Below are positions 11,334 through 26,200 of a DNA stretch of 64,000 bases, in pieces. Origin of the DNA: Berberis thunbergii (Eukaryota; Streptophyta; Magnoliopsida; Ranunculales; Berberidaceae); the NCBI GenBank assembly GCA_003290165.1, contig QNQO01005788.1:62001-126000 (forward strand). The letters run 5' to 3'. Positions within the stretch are counted from its first letter, which is position 1. Every line of letters begins with the position of its first letter. Under the pieces are notes generated by a model, which worked only from the letters and a program-made list of their open reading frames with translations, ran no database searches and was not told the origin of the DNA. The position numbers were made by a program, and so were the translations under genes.

Positions 11334-13868
11334 GGGACGTGTAAAATATGCATTATCAATGTATAGCCCACAACTCTTTCTCTCAAAAGATTTTTTTCTA
11401 TGAATGTTGAAGAAGAGTGAAAGTTTGCTACGCAAAAACTTGCTCAATAATTGTGAACAAATATTAGGGGAATTCTATTTTTATCAAATGGTATTCCCAA
11501 GACAACGACAACCAATCTTGAGATAAAAGGGAAAACCCGAGTCCTGAAATTGCAAGCTCCTCAGTGTTAATTAAAATCTAGGAAGTTGATAGAAATCATA
11601 GGAACATTGTACATGAGAAATGACTTCCATAAATCAACAATTCAAACCGCAATTCAAAACTGTATGCAAGGAGAGATGTAAAACTTGAGGGAACAAAACT
11701 ATGAAACTCATTGGAAAAGGGGTAGTACAATCCAAAGAAAGCTTAGAACACAATGGCCACATAACACTTAGAACACATTGGACTAGTTTAAGGTTTTGGA
11801 AACTAGGAGGCGAAACATTGTAACCAGAAAAACAAGATGACACAAGTAAGAAAATACCCACTATAGTGTGTCAAGTCAACGCGCTTTATGTGTGTGGATA
11901 TTTAGTAGTTTTGGATGATAGGAGCAATAATGTAATTTCAAGATTTTGATACATGGTATCTCCAATTTTAAAATCACATAAGATTAACACACTTTTACTA
12001 TCATCATGGGGTACAAAAGAATTCTAAAATGACATCAAAATTATTATAAATTATATTATCGTAACAAATTATTTTGGACTAAAATTTTAAAAGGAGATTG
12101 AAATGGGAAACAATGAAATAAACATGAGTGAGGTTAGGGAACCAGGTTTTGCAATCAGGTTCTGCAACTTGGATGATGTGGCATCATTAGAGGAGTTTTT
12201 TACAACCTTGAGATACACAAACACTTTGAAGATTTCATCATTCTTTCAAGATCATGCCACATCACCTGGATTGCAAAACTTGGTTGCAAAAAGATGGTTT
12301 CCTAGCATTTTTGAATAAACATTTAACCCGTCTTCCTATTGTATGAAAAGTGACTGGGACCCACTTTAAGTTTGGTCTTGCTTAGTGAGTGGAGGAACTT
12401 TTCCAAGTTACTAGGGACTCATTATTTAACACCACTGGGTCATGATTTATAGTCATGCCATCTTGTGAGATAAAAAGAAAGAAGTTGAAAAGGGTGAGGT
12501 TTTTAAGTAGTTTAAATTTAAGGTAGGGCATAAATGTATTTGACAACTTAATCTCAACTCACATAGAGGGTTTTTTCGAGTTTTCGAAGTATGGCGAGGG
12601 CATCTTAGGAAATCTGGAAATACATAATCTAGCACAACCCACCTCAATTACAGTGGGGCAGGTTCAGCAATGGAAAATGTGGTGGGGCATTTTAGGAACT
12701 TCAAAATATGGACATACAACTTTAACACAACCCATTTTCAATTGCCGTTATAAAGTAGACTAGTGTACCAACTGTGTCATTGGCACGGCTATACACTTTC
12801 CACATAGCATGTATTCGTGCCTTCGGCACTCCCCAAATAGGTCACTAAATTACCAAATATGAAAACAAATTATTGTTTACCAAAACATTGATAAATTATA
12901 TTTTATTTTCATTCTCATCAATCTAATATTATAATTTATTTATACACATCATCATTATAATATATCACTTTCGCCTTCTTTTTTTTGGGGTCTTTGCTCC
13001 CTGTCAATTTAACTGTCCTAACTACCCCAACTCAATAAAGCATGTTATTTCTATGCTTACTTTTGATCAAACTCAAAATTTTGATTGTTATTGAATCTCT
13101 ATCTTCATTGAGCATAATTTATAGGCTTGTAGGCCAATATTTTGCCCATATGTAAGATTAGATTGAACTACCTTATAAGATGGGGTATTCTTGAAAAACC
13201 AAAGTCTTAATGAGAGGCATTTAACAATTTGTTGAAGGGGGATGGGAGGGGAATTTTTGGGATTTGGTGAATGGGGGAAGGGTGAATAGATAGGGGCAAT
13301 GTCCTATTTTGTTGAGGGAAGCGTACTTTTGTAATTTGGCAAATGGGAGATGATATAGATGCCCCCAAATATAAGGGAAAATGAGAAGCCTAGTTAAAAT
13401 AGGGACATGGATAGGGATTCCATTGGACCCCAAAATTAGCTTTTTGGCTAATTTATGGGATCCCTTGGAGATGCTCTAAAGGGGTCATAGAGGTGCGGGG
13501 TGGGTATATATAGGGCATGCCCCCGTGGAAAGGAACCCCACAGTAAAATCAAGTAAATGCCAATGGTATCCTGGTTAGATGGATAAGGCTGTGGTGGTTT
13601 AATCCCCACTGGGTAGAATAGTAAACCAAATCGAGTACAATTTAAAGCTGAAAAATATGGACGTGGCAGATTTTGATTGGTGGCATATCATGATGGTAAT
13701 GGTACATGAGATTAGATTGGACCTTCTTGACCATCACAAAGCTCTTTGGAGATTTCAAACGAAACCATGCACATGCAACCACACACCTCTCGAATTCCCG
13801 TTAGAAAGTAGATATGCATCTCATGATAGGAAACAATTTATCGGGTAACAGTGTGTATGTTTTAATAA
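11334..13868. other. Spacer without a recognisable gene
   Basis: No ORF here has a domain I can recognise. A 71-codon ORF at 12103-12318 has no recognisable motif. Around 13559-13620 the text GGTTAGATGGATAAGG followed by a GGTTTAATCCCC-like stretch resembles the A and B boxes of a degenerate tRNA-derived SINE, but only weakly. At about 12765-12800 a GTGTCATTGGCACG phrase resembles the unit of the tandem array at 26.2-27.6 kb. Confidence 0.4.
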
Positions 13869-14316
13869 GGTTGTTGCTAAATAGCACCACTATTTATGCT
13901 AAAGGACACTACCACCCTTTTTTTATCTATTGAATGACACCACCACCTTCATCTTCTCTCTTCATTGGGGCAACACCACCCTGGAGAAGGAGACGAAGAG
14001 ATGGCGGGATGGTGGTGGTGATTGAAGGAAAAGAAGAAAAAAAAAAAAAAAAAAAAAGGTAGGAGGAAAGGTGGTGGAAAGGGGAAGACGAAAAGAGAAA
14101 AAGTGGCATAATGGTGGTGGGGAAAGGGACGGGGATAGCAGAAGAAAGGAAGAGAAAAGACGAGTGATAGGATTTTTTTTTTTTTATATTAGTGGTATCC
14201 TTCAACAGGTGATGTTGTCCTTCGAAAAAGTAAGGCACTTGTGGTATCTTTCAACATAAATGGTGGTGTCCTGGTTATGTCCTCCAACAAAAAATTATGG
14301 TGTTATTTAGCAAGTC
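13869..14316. mobile_element. MITE with 8-bp duplication downstream of the ATP synthase gene
   Basis: A perfect 8-bp repeat TTTAATAA flanks the segment (13861-13868 and 14317-14324). The ends are inverted: left GGTTGTTGCTAAATAGCACC and right, reverse-complemented, GACTTGCTAAATAACACC. The 448-bp interior is rich in A-tracts and GGTGGTGGT or CACCACC runs and has no transposase. An 8-bp duplication suggests hAT. The element ends about 400 bp beyond the ATP synthase stop codon. Confidence 0.65.
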
Positions 14317-14711
14317 TTTAATAATAAAGTGAAAACTAGGAATTGATTAGAGAAGATGACAAATAACACTATTAGTATCCGTATCACGTTTCAAATGTTC
14401 AACTAAACAAATATGCAAGTGTAGCCAAGTATCATGGAATGCTAAAACATATTAATTTCCTACTTTCCTCCATCTTATTGGAAAAGGAAAAAGATAAAAG
14501 GACAAGAGGAGCTTGTTTCAAAATACAAACCTACCACAACCCCAAAAAATGGGGTTAAAAGAAAGAAAGAAATTCAAAAAAAAAAAAAAGATTGATACAC
14601 AGTTGATCTCATAAAAGGAAAATTTTAACTCCCGGCACCGGAATGCTCTGGCCCACGTAAACTTATTAATCTATTTGTGTGAGAGAGGAGACAAAAGAAC
14701 ACAAGAAGTTA

Positions 14712-18868
<4,157 letters not shown>

Positions 18869-18913
18869 GGCTGGCTAGGCTTTAGGATTCAGAAGAGATC
18901 AAGAAAGGTGGAG

Positions 18914-18925
18914 TTTTTAGGGTTC
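18914..18925 (-). promoter_or_regulatory. Telo-box-like motif in the ATP synthase 5' leader
   Basis: On the minus strand GAACCCTAAAAA lies about 45 bases upstream of the start codon. Telo-box sequences (AAACCCTAA) are common near transcription starts of plant housekeeping and translation genes. This match is partial, so the role is an inference. Confidence 0.3.
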
Positions 18926-19132
18926 AGTTGCTGGTGGTGATGATGCAACAACTGAGATGAAGCTCATTTGAGGTTTTGAGAAGCGATGGGGAGAGTGTGA
19001 GAGAGGTTGACAAAATGGTGATCGAGTGAAATGAGATTTTGCGGACGTCAAAGCGATTGATAGGCTGGAATCGGGCAAATGTTTGGCGTCCAGGTTATTA
19101 GAATGCCACTCGATAGTTTTGTGTGCTGTGAC

Positions 19133-19167
19133 TTGTGACTTCCAAGGTCCATTGGGGTGCGCTGGAG
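19133..19167. repeat. 35-bp direct repeat, copy in the ATP synthase promoter
   Basis: The 35 bases beginning TTGTGACTTCCAAGGTCC and ending GCGCTGGAG are identical to 25311-25345, in the same orientation. This copy lies about 265 bp upstream of the ATP synthase start codon. The other lies 7 bp upstream of the first start codon of the pararetrovirus-like element. Together they bracket about 6.1 kb and probably mark the ends of that insertion. Confidence 0.8.
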
Positions 19168-19795
19168 ACGAACTTCCAAAGTCTATAGTAGAGATCATAA
19201 ACATATGATATGCACAAATCAAAATAGAAACGAACTACAAAACATAAAGTACAAATATAAGAAATTTTCAAAATTATAGTAGAGATAGATATAGCCTCAA
19301 GCCAATTTCTTGGTTTACACCTGGGGATTAATTATAAGATAAAGCTTGATAGTTTATTGAATTAAAAGATAGAAATAAAATATAGATATGATTTATTGAA
19401 ATATATAAAAGATAAAATACAAAATAAAAGATAGAAGCTTACTTGAAAAGGCACAAGGATTTTCACACTTGAAACTCACTTACCCTGAACTAAGAAAACA
19501 ACTTACTTAAATAGACGGGATCCAAGCGAAGATAAGTCTCGCTGAAGGATAAGGTTGATGGACAATTTGTCCTTTGTAAACATAATTTAGATAATGCGAA
19601 TACCATTCGCATGTGACTGTCGACAGATACTGTTGAAGATGCTTCGACTGTAGCTGCTTTTGTAGTGGGTGAAGAGTGGCTTCGCGTGGATGCCTTTGAA
19701 AAGAGAGATGTTGTCGGGTTGTCGGGACTGAAAGTATCTTGTGTTTATAGTGATGTTGGCAAATACTGCCTTTGGTGATGAGATCGGTGTGTCCA
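19168..19795 (-). other. 3' non-coding part of the pararetrovirus-like element
   Basis: No coding sequence is recognised here. The first 270 bases are very AT-rich, with repeated ATAAAAGATAAAATA-type runs. The rest (about 19500-19795) contains a minus-strand ORF without motifs and probably belongs to the 3' untranslated region or leader. A TATATATTT sequence on the minus strand near 19400 could be a promoter remnant. Confidence 0.35.
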
Positions 19796-20995
19796 TCAAT
19801 CAAGTGGAGAGAAGACTTCATAACAGTCATCCTCATTGAGTGGAACTGTTGGTTCAGCTTCTTCATCTGATTCTTCTGAACAGATCTTGGATAATGTCTC
19901 AAAAAGTTGAGCTTTTGTAGGTTTTCCTCTAAGTTGTTGTCTTATATGTCGACGAAGAAGCTTAGCATCTGAAAGAGGTTCAATGGAATTCACCTGAGGA
20001 GCAGGATAATGATTTTTGCCTGAGAAGAAGCGGAGAACTCCTTCTTTTGTAACTCTGGAGTAGTCAAATTGTGCCCACCACTTGACTTTAAAACGGCAGC
20101 AGAACCACAAGGGAGAATTTTTGGATTGGTACGGTTTACTTAATGCTGAGCAGGTATAATCCCAGCATAAAATCCAGGATAAACCAAACCTGATGAAGAA
20201 CCAAAGTGACAAAACCTGTTCTGTAACAGGGATTGGAGGTTGGTACTTTTCTTGAAAAATCTTCCATCTTTGAACAGCAGGAGGAAGGATATCTTGAATC
20301 GGACCAAAATGGCTCCACCAGATGTGTTGGAACCAAAGAGGGACAGATTTATGTTTAAACTTTTGGCAGAATAGGAAGAACCATGAATGGCCACAATTCT
20401 GCGATTGTATGTAGAAGGCTCTTGACCAAGCTAGTTTGTAATCAAGATAATTGTATATCTAGGGAACATAGTTCACTGAGAACTTCTTGTGATAGTGAGG
20501 GAGTTGATGTCAGTCAGCTTCTGAGAGAACTTTGAGGATCTGACACTTGGAATGTGTGATCCTTTCTTGGTGGTCTTTGTCATGATGGTGGGTGATAATC
20601 ACAGAATCCGAATCTACAAGGATAAACTCATAGAAGTCCTGTGATTTTGTACTGTCTGCTTCTTCAAACTGTTGTTGTTGAGGAAACAAATTCTTGGCGA
20701 TGAGCTGGGGCTCTTTGACTAAAGCATACATAGATGACTCGGTCATATTGATATAATTAAGGCATGCTTTAGAAATGTATGGATTTGGTGCCGAAGTTTG
20801 CGGCTTTGTAAAACTGGTCATGGTGGAACCAGTTGCTTCTTCTTGGTTCAACGGAGTGAACTTCTGTGAAAGGGAAAGGGCATAAGAAAGAGGGGCTTGA
20901 TGTTGTGAGGCAGAAAGCGCCATAACATATTGGGACTTTGATTTGGGTTTGGAAAAAGGAGGAGGGCGAGAGGAAGATGAGTTAAAAGAACTCAT
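19796..20995 (-). pseudogene. Downstream ORF of the pararetrovirus-like element
   Basis: The ORF opens at ATG 20995 with a Ser/Pro-rich stretch, passes YEFILVDSDSVIITHHHDKD and SKCQILKVL, and stops at 20510. After frameshifts it continues as a tryptophan- and phenylalanine-rich segment between about 20420 and 20040 (HSWFF, FIRFGLSWILCWDYTCSA, FKVKWWAQFD) and ends in an acidic tail at 19796. Proteins of this pattern accompany pararetrovirus-like polyproteins in many plant genomes, and I do not know a defined function. Its ATG overlaps the polyprotein stop as ATGA. Several frames are needed, so it is decayed. Confidence 0.6.
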
Positions 20996-23900
20996 CTTTG
21001 CAGGAACTCTCTTGTTAGAAAATCTGCAAGAGAATTATCAGCTCCTTTTATAAACTTAATTTCAAAATCAAAGGCTGAAAGGAGACATTGTCATCTAGCA
21101 AAGATCTATTTGGAAACGAGATTTAAAACATCTTTAGTTAAAATCTCTTTGGCAGATTGACAATCAACTTGTAATAAAAAAAATTTGGTTTTTATTAAAT
21201 CATCTTGAAATTTCATAATGCACAAGACAATTGACAAAACATCTTTCTTTACTGTGGAGTAATTGAATTGGACAGAATTCCAAATACCATAATGGTATCG
21301 GACCAATTGGATTGAAGTAGAATCAGGAAGACGTTGTTTGAGAATACCACCGTATCCTAAATTTGAAGCATTTGTTTCTACAATCTTGAAGGCTTCTGGA
21401 TTGGAAATCCCTAGACAAGGAAGATGTTTGACTTTGGACTTGACTTGACGGACAACTGGGAATGGGCTTCAGTCCATGGGCCTGGGTTTTTCTTAAGTCT
21501 GGCAAACAGAGGTTTTAATAAAACTCTAAGACCTTTGTAAAAGCCTGCAACATAGTTAAGAGAACCTAAAAACCGTTGTAACTGATTTTTATCTTTTAAC
21601 TCATCTGAAAATTTGTTTGCAAAATCAATTGCCCTAGATATGGGAGTGAGAGTCCCATTAAAAATCTTATGTCCAAGAAACCGGACATTTGTTTGAAAAA
21701 GATTGATTTTTGTTGAAGAAAGAACTAATCCATTTTCTTTGATAATTCTTTCAAATTGGTACAAATGTTTTCAGTGGGCAGGAATTGATTCTGAGAAGAC
21801 AAGTATATCATCGATATACACAATTGTAAAAGTAGAAAATGGAGAGAAAATATCATTCATGATATTCTGAAACTCATTAGAAGCATTCTTAAGACCAAAG
21901 GGCATAGCATTCCATTCAAAATGGCCAAATGGAACATTAAACGTTGTTTTGTAACGATCAAAGGGATGGATCTGAATTTTCCATAATCTAGATTTGAGAT
22001 CAAACTTTGAGAATACACAAGCTGAATGTAATCTCTTAAGTAGATCTCTCTTGTTAGGAATAGGATACCTAATCCATTGTAAAGCCTGATTCAGAGGCTT
22101 GTAATTGATAACAAGGTGAGGACTGCCTCGTTCTAATTCAAATGTTTTATTAACATAAAAGGCTGCACAACTCGAGGGGGATTTGGAATGCCTAATAATT
22201 TTTTGGAAAGCAAGGCTTTGATTTCTTTTTTGCAATGTTCCGTAAGCTCAGAATTCATTTGAATTGGTCTAGCTATGGTTGGAATCATTGAATCTTTGAA
22301 AGAAAGTTCATAAAGAAAACGAACAACATGACGTTGGCGATGCCAAAAAACATTAGGAAGTTCAGAACATAATTCTTTTGTCAAATGTTCTTGGTATTGA
22401 ACTATTTGAGTTTGGAGTTTGGGGTCTTGAACTTGCTGATCAATGCGTCTAAATGCAATGTCTGCCTTAAGGGATTGCAAATGTTGTTGTTTTTGAGAAA
22501 TGAAATTAAGAAAACAAGTATCATTTCTGATATTGCTAATTTCTATAATTTCAGGTTTGTAAAGAAAATGAAACTCAACGTCTGTTCCAAGAATTTGGGT
22601 TTTAATGCCCGATGTTGTAACAGAAAACGAATAGATTGCTGCAAAAAATGGTGTTCCAAGAATCATTTTTTGGACCATGTTTTGAACAAGCAAAAAATCT
22701 TGTTTGATACAAACTTTATCTTGGCAGATATGACCATTTATTAATTTGTATTGTATAGTCAATTTAGAATTGGTGGTGGTATACAATTTTTGTTTTGTAA
22801 GTTCAAAATATTTGGTAGGTATCAATCCTTCTGCAACACAGTTAAGATCAGCTCTGGAATCAATAAGAGCTTTACATGGGATAGTGATCTCTTTATTGAT
22901 AACGAGATTAACTTTGCAAAATCGTCGCTGATGTGTAACTTTGTTGATTTCATTTAGAAAAAGATGAGGAAAATTCTCTACATGAGTTTCAGAAGAAGAG
23001 GGCATATCTGGATTTACTTTGCAAAATCATAATGTTTTTTTGATATGATTGACTTCTTGCTGAAAATCAGATAAGTTGACAGGGTTATAAGAGGTGGATC
23101 TTCTAAATTTGTCAATAATCTGTTTGTGATCATAAAATGGATTTATGACCTTTGGGGTTGGTTTTGTGGTTAAATTTGTTTTGATATGTTGAAGATACTC
23201 TGTTTTAAGCTTAGGATCTTCAATACGATCAACAATATCTAAAAGAATATTGGATTCTTTTATTTTTGAAAGCATGTTGATGCTTTGGAAGTTATGACAA
23301 TGGCATGCATCTGCGCATTTTCCGTCACTAACCTTTTCAGATTGTTCGGAATCAGAGGAATAATTCAAATTGAGAATTTGAAGATCTTCATCTGAATTAT
23401 CTGATTCAGAGTTCATTAGAACCTGAAAAAACGTGTTCTTGATATCTTCAGGAGCTTGAAGATCTTGAATCTTTTGAGTCGTTCTGCAATTCTTTGCATA
23501 GTGACCAGGACGACCACATTTAAAGTAAACGGGCTTTGAATGGGTCTGGGATGGATACTTCTTGAATGGCTTGGTAGGCTTATTGGGCTGACTGTAATAT
23601 TGATTATAGTCTTTGAATTGAAGTTGCTTAGGTCCATAAGGTTTTTTGGACTTAAATTGTCTAACAGGATGAGACATGTATTGGAGTTTTGATTGAGAAG
23701 GCTTTTGATAAGGGAGCTTAAAATCATCATAGCCATATTGTTGACAGAAATCGCCAAGTTCTCGTGGGCTATTGATATTTTATTTCTTTAATTGGGCTTT
23801 AAGTCTTAAATCATTACAAATACGCAAATCACATTTGTTAATGAAACTAATGATATCTCCAAAGGTAAGACGTTCATAAGGAATGTCTTCTGGATAGATT

Positions 23901-24395
23901 TCTTGTAATTTTTCTCTAACATTTATAGCAAAGATTGGTGAAAGACCAGAAATGAACTTTCTCTTCCAAAAGGGGTTATTTGCATCGGATTGAAACATAA
24001 CCTTTTAAGGAAGATATCTTTGTACCATCGGAAGTGGCTCAAAGTCGGACATTTGTGGATCACCAACAAATTTTTAGATTTGTTCTGAAATTCACTAGGA
24101 TCTCCCATAAAATGTTTTAAAATACAGAAAATCAGAGTATGAACTGAATCAAGGATCTCTGAACCTTGTTATGTTTTCATAGGATTACCTAATAAATCAA
24201 CTTTTACTGCATTAAAAATTGATTGTTGCTCACCAATTGTTAGGTAGTTATCCCACCATCCTTTGAGTAGTCCAGAAAAGCCAGCAATGATAAGAGATGC
24301 AATTGTCCTATCATTCTTGTCTTCGCTACGATAAGCCGAAGCCATCATAACTATTTCCTGAGTTAATTCAATAATATTTTCTTCGGTTAAACCAT
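20992..24395 (-). pseudogene. Pararetrovirus-like polyprotein (capsid/knuckle, protease, RT, RNase H)
   Basis: Minus-strand order is as follows. A capsid-like segment (about 24390-23780) has GWWDNYLT and FRWYKDIF. The CCHC knuckle CGRPGHYAKNC lies near 23500. A protease-like ALIDSRADLNCV follows near 22880, with Ser-Arg where Ser-Gly is expected, then ILGTPFF. RT (22235-21500) has MPFGLKNASNEFQNIMND and YIDDILVFS. RNase H (about 21380-21050) has FNYSTVKKDVLSIVLCIMKF, and the end is NSLADFLTREF. This order and the RT type are those of caulimovirid-like sequences widespread in plant genomes; a gypsy relative is the alternative. At least six frame changes or stops are needed, so it is an old copy that cannot make a full protein. 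I saw no integrase. Confidence 0.75.
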
Positions 24396-25304
24396 CTATG
24401 TTCCAAGTATAGAGGTTACCTGTAGAAAACGACCTATGGACCTAAAGAGATTTCTCTTCATATTGCATATCAGGGAGTGATGGTCTTGGATAAAAGTTTC
24501 TAGTTGTTGGAAGTGGGTTTTTATTTTTCCCATAAGATTTAGCAACTTAATGGGATTGGCTTGGTATTGGATGTAGTTCAAACTATCCAGTGCAGCCATA
24601 GGATCAAAATCACTATCCGAATTCATTGCTTGGGAAGACAATGTATTGATTTGAAGATTTGATTTTAAATTGAGAGCAACCAATTTAAGATCAATTTCTC
24701 TGATTAATTGATTTGGTGTGGTTAACACATTTTGTTCAACAGACGTAGGTGTAAAGTACGTTGCTGGTTTAGATACATTAAAGGCTTGCTTTTGAGCCAA
24801 TTGGGTATGAGCCAATTGATCTTGGTGGACTTGATCTTGGATCAATTTGTCACCAATCTCATGAAGCAAGATATTGGTGTAATTATTCTGTTGAATAATT
24901 TTATCAAGACCTTTAAATGTATTATCAATCTAAGGATCTTTGAATGGTGACGCCAAAACATCACACTCTAGAGTTGAAAATTTAATTTCTTCTAAATGTC
25001 GCAAGATGGATTCTTTGGCTGAATTTGTTTCAGTTGTATGCCAAAATTTGGAATTAGTTTTGATAACATTTATGCTTGGAAGATAATCAGAAAAATACCA
25101 TTCTAAAAATGATAAATTTTCTTCCATTTTTTCACAACATGCATAAAATTGTTTTCCTAATTCAGTTCTTTGTTCTTCTGTTGTTTGGGCATGCAATTGC
25201 TCTCTTCTTTGACTATTGAAAGGTTTTACAAAGTCTTGTTCTATCCATTCCTTGTTCAGGACAAACTCTGTTTGTAAAACATTCAATTGAGGATGATCTT
25301 CCAT
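24396..25304 (-). pseudogene. N-terminal ORF of the pararetrovirus-like element with one in-frame stop
   Basis: ATG 25304 (MEDHPQLN) opens a 124-codon ORF ending at TAG 24930-24932. The same frame then continues without interruption to 24396. The protein is helical-looking and Glu/Gln-rich, with YACCEKMEENLSFLEWYF in the first part and QDQVHQDQLAHTQLAQKQ (likely coiled coil) in the second. The TAG may be a nonsense mutation or a real boundary between two ORFs; nothing here decides. The next segment, the capsid-like one, follows in another frame. I do not recognise a defined domain. Confidence 0.55.
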
Positions 25305-25310
25305 CTCAGA

Positions 25311-25345
25311 TTGTGACTTCCAAGGTCCATTGGGGTGCGCTGGAG
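25311..25345. repeat. 35-bp direct repeat, distal copy
   Basis: This is identical over 35 bases to 19133-19167. It lies immediately before the first ORF of the pararetrovirus-like element on the minus strand. Beyond it the sequence changes to AT-rich spacer. Confidence 0.8.
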
Positions 25346-26200
25346 TTGGGGGTCGCAATTAGTGATATGACACAATAATTCGACATGACACGGCCTGCTA
25401 TATATGAACTAACATATTCTTCGTGCCTTTCGCATTTAAATTCAATTTAAGTTTTAGAGTTGGTCGGGGCATAAAAAAAATTCTCTTCAACCTCCTTCTT
25501 TGTGATCCGTTGGCACTTCATACATTTTATTTTACTAAATATCATGTACTGCACACTCCCACCACAATCCATTTTTTCGCCATCAATCAATTTTGAAGTG
25601 CAAATCTATTATAAGATAAAAATATATATTGTAAACTTTAAATTTGAACTCAGTCAAAACTTGAATAAGTTGGGGAAAAAATTTTCAAATACCAAGAATG
25701 AGTTTTCCCCAAAACTTTAAATTTGCAAAACATAAAGTTCAAGTTTTTTTTAATGTGCATTAAGATGTCTGTCTAATTTCTTCTTCTTTTGTTTCCTGCT
25801 ATGAAAAATATTATTGAAACTACTAATGATATGAAATGCATTAATATTAGATGTTTGTAATAATAAAATATATATTTATAAAATTTTATCATTTCTATTG
25901 ATCATTGGTTTCATTGAAAGATCTTCAAAATGCATTCCAACAATACCAAGTTTACTAAAATTGACAACCAAGTAAATATTTATGACAATTATAATTTTAA
26001 AATAAAATACATAAAATTGTATATCTCCGCCACATTTCTCACTATTTTTCTTTTTTTTGGCCTTATACATATTTTATATTTACAAATATCCTATTATAGA
26101 AAATTAATCTCAACCCTCAACATGTTTCTCAACTTTCAATCCTACCGTCTTTTAACTTCCACACCTTAATAATAGTGAAACATCATTCTTATTTATAAGA
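25346..26200. other. AT-rich spacer
   Basis: No gene or clear repeat is recognised. The first 60 bases contain a CGACATGACACGGCC phrase similar to a dispersed repeat at about 27690-28010. The remaining sequence is A/T runs with short spurious ORFs. Confidence 0.5.

Noticed and set aside
14351..14711. Poly-A runs and pyrimidine tracts downstream of the ATP synthase gene as a separate gene end
   Set aside because: Only simple sequence; no reading frame or signal beyond the 3' region of the gene.
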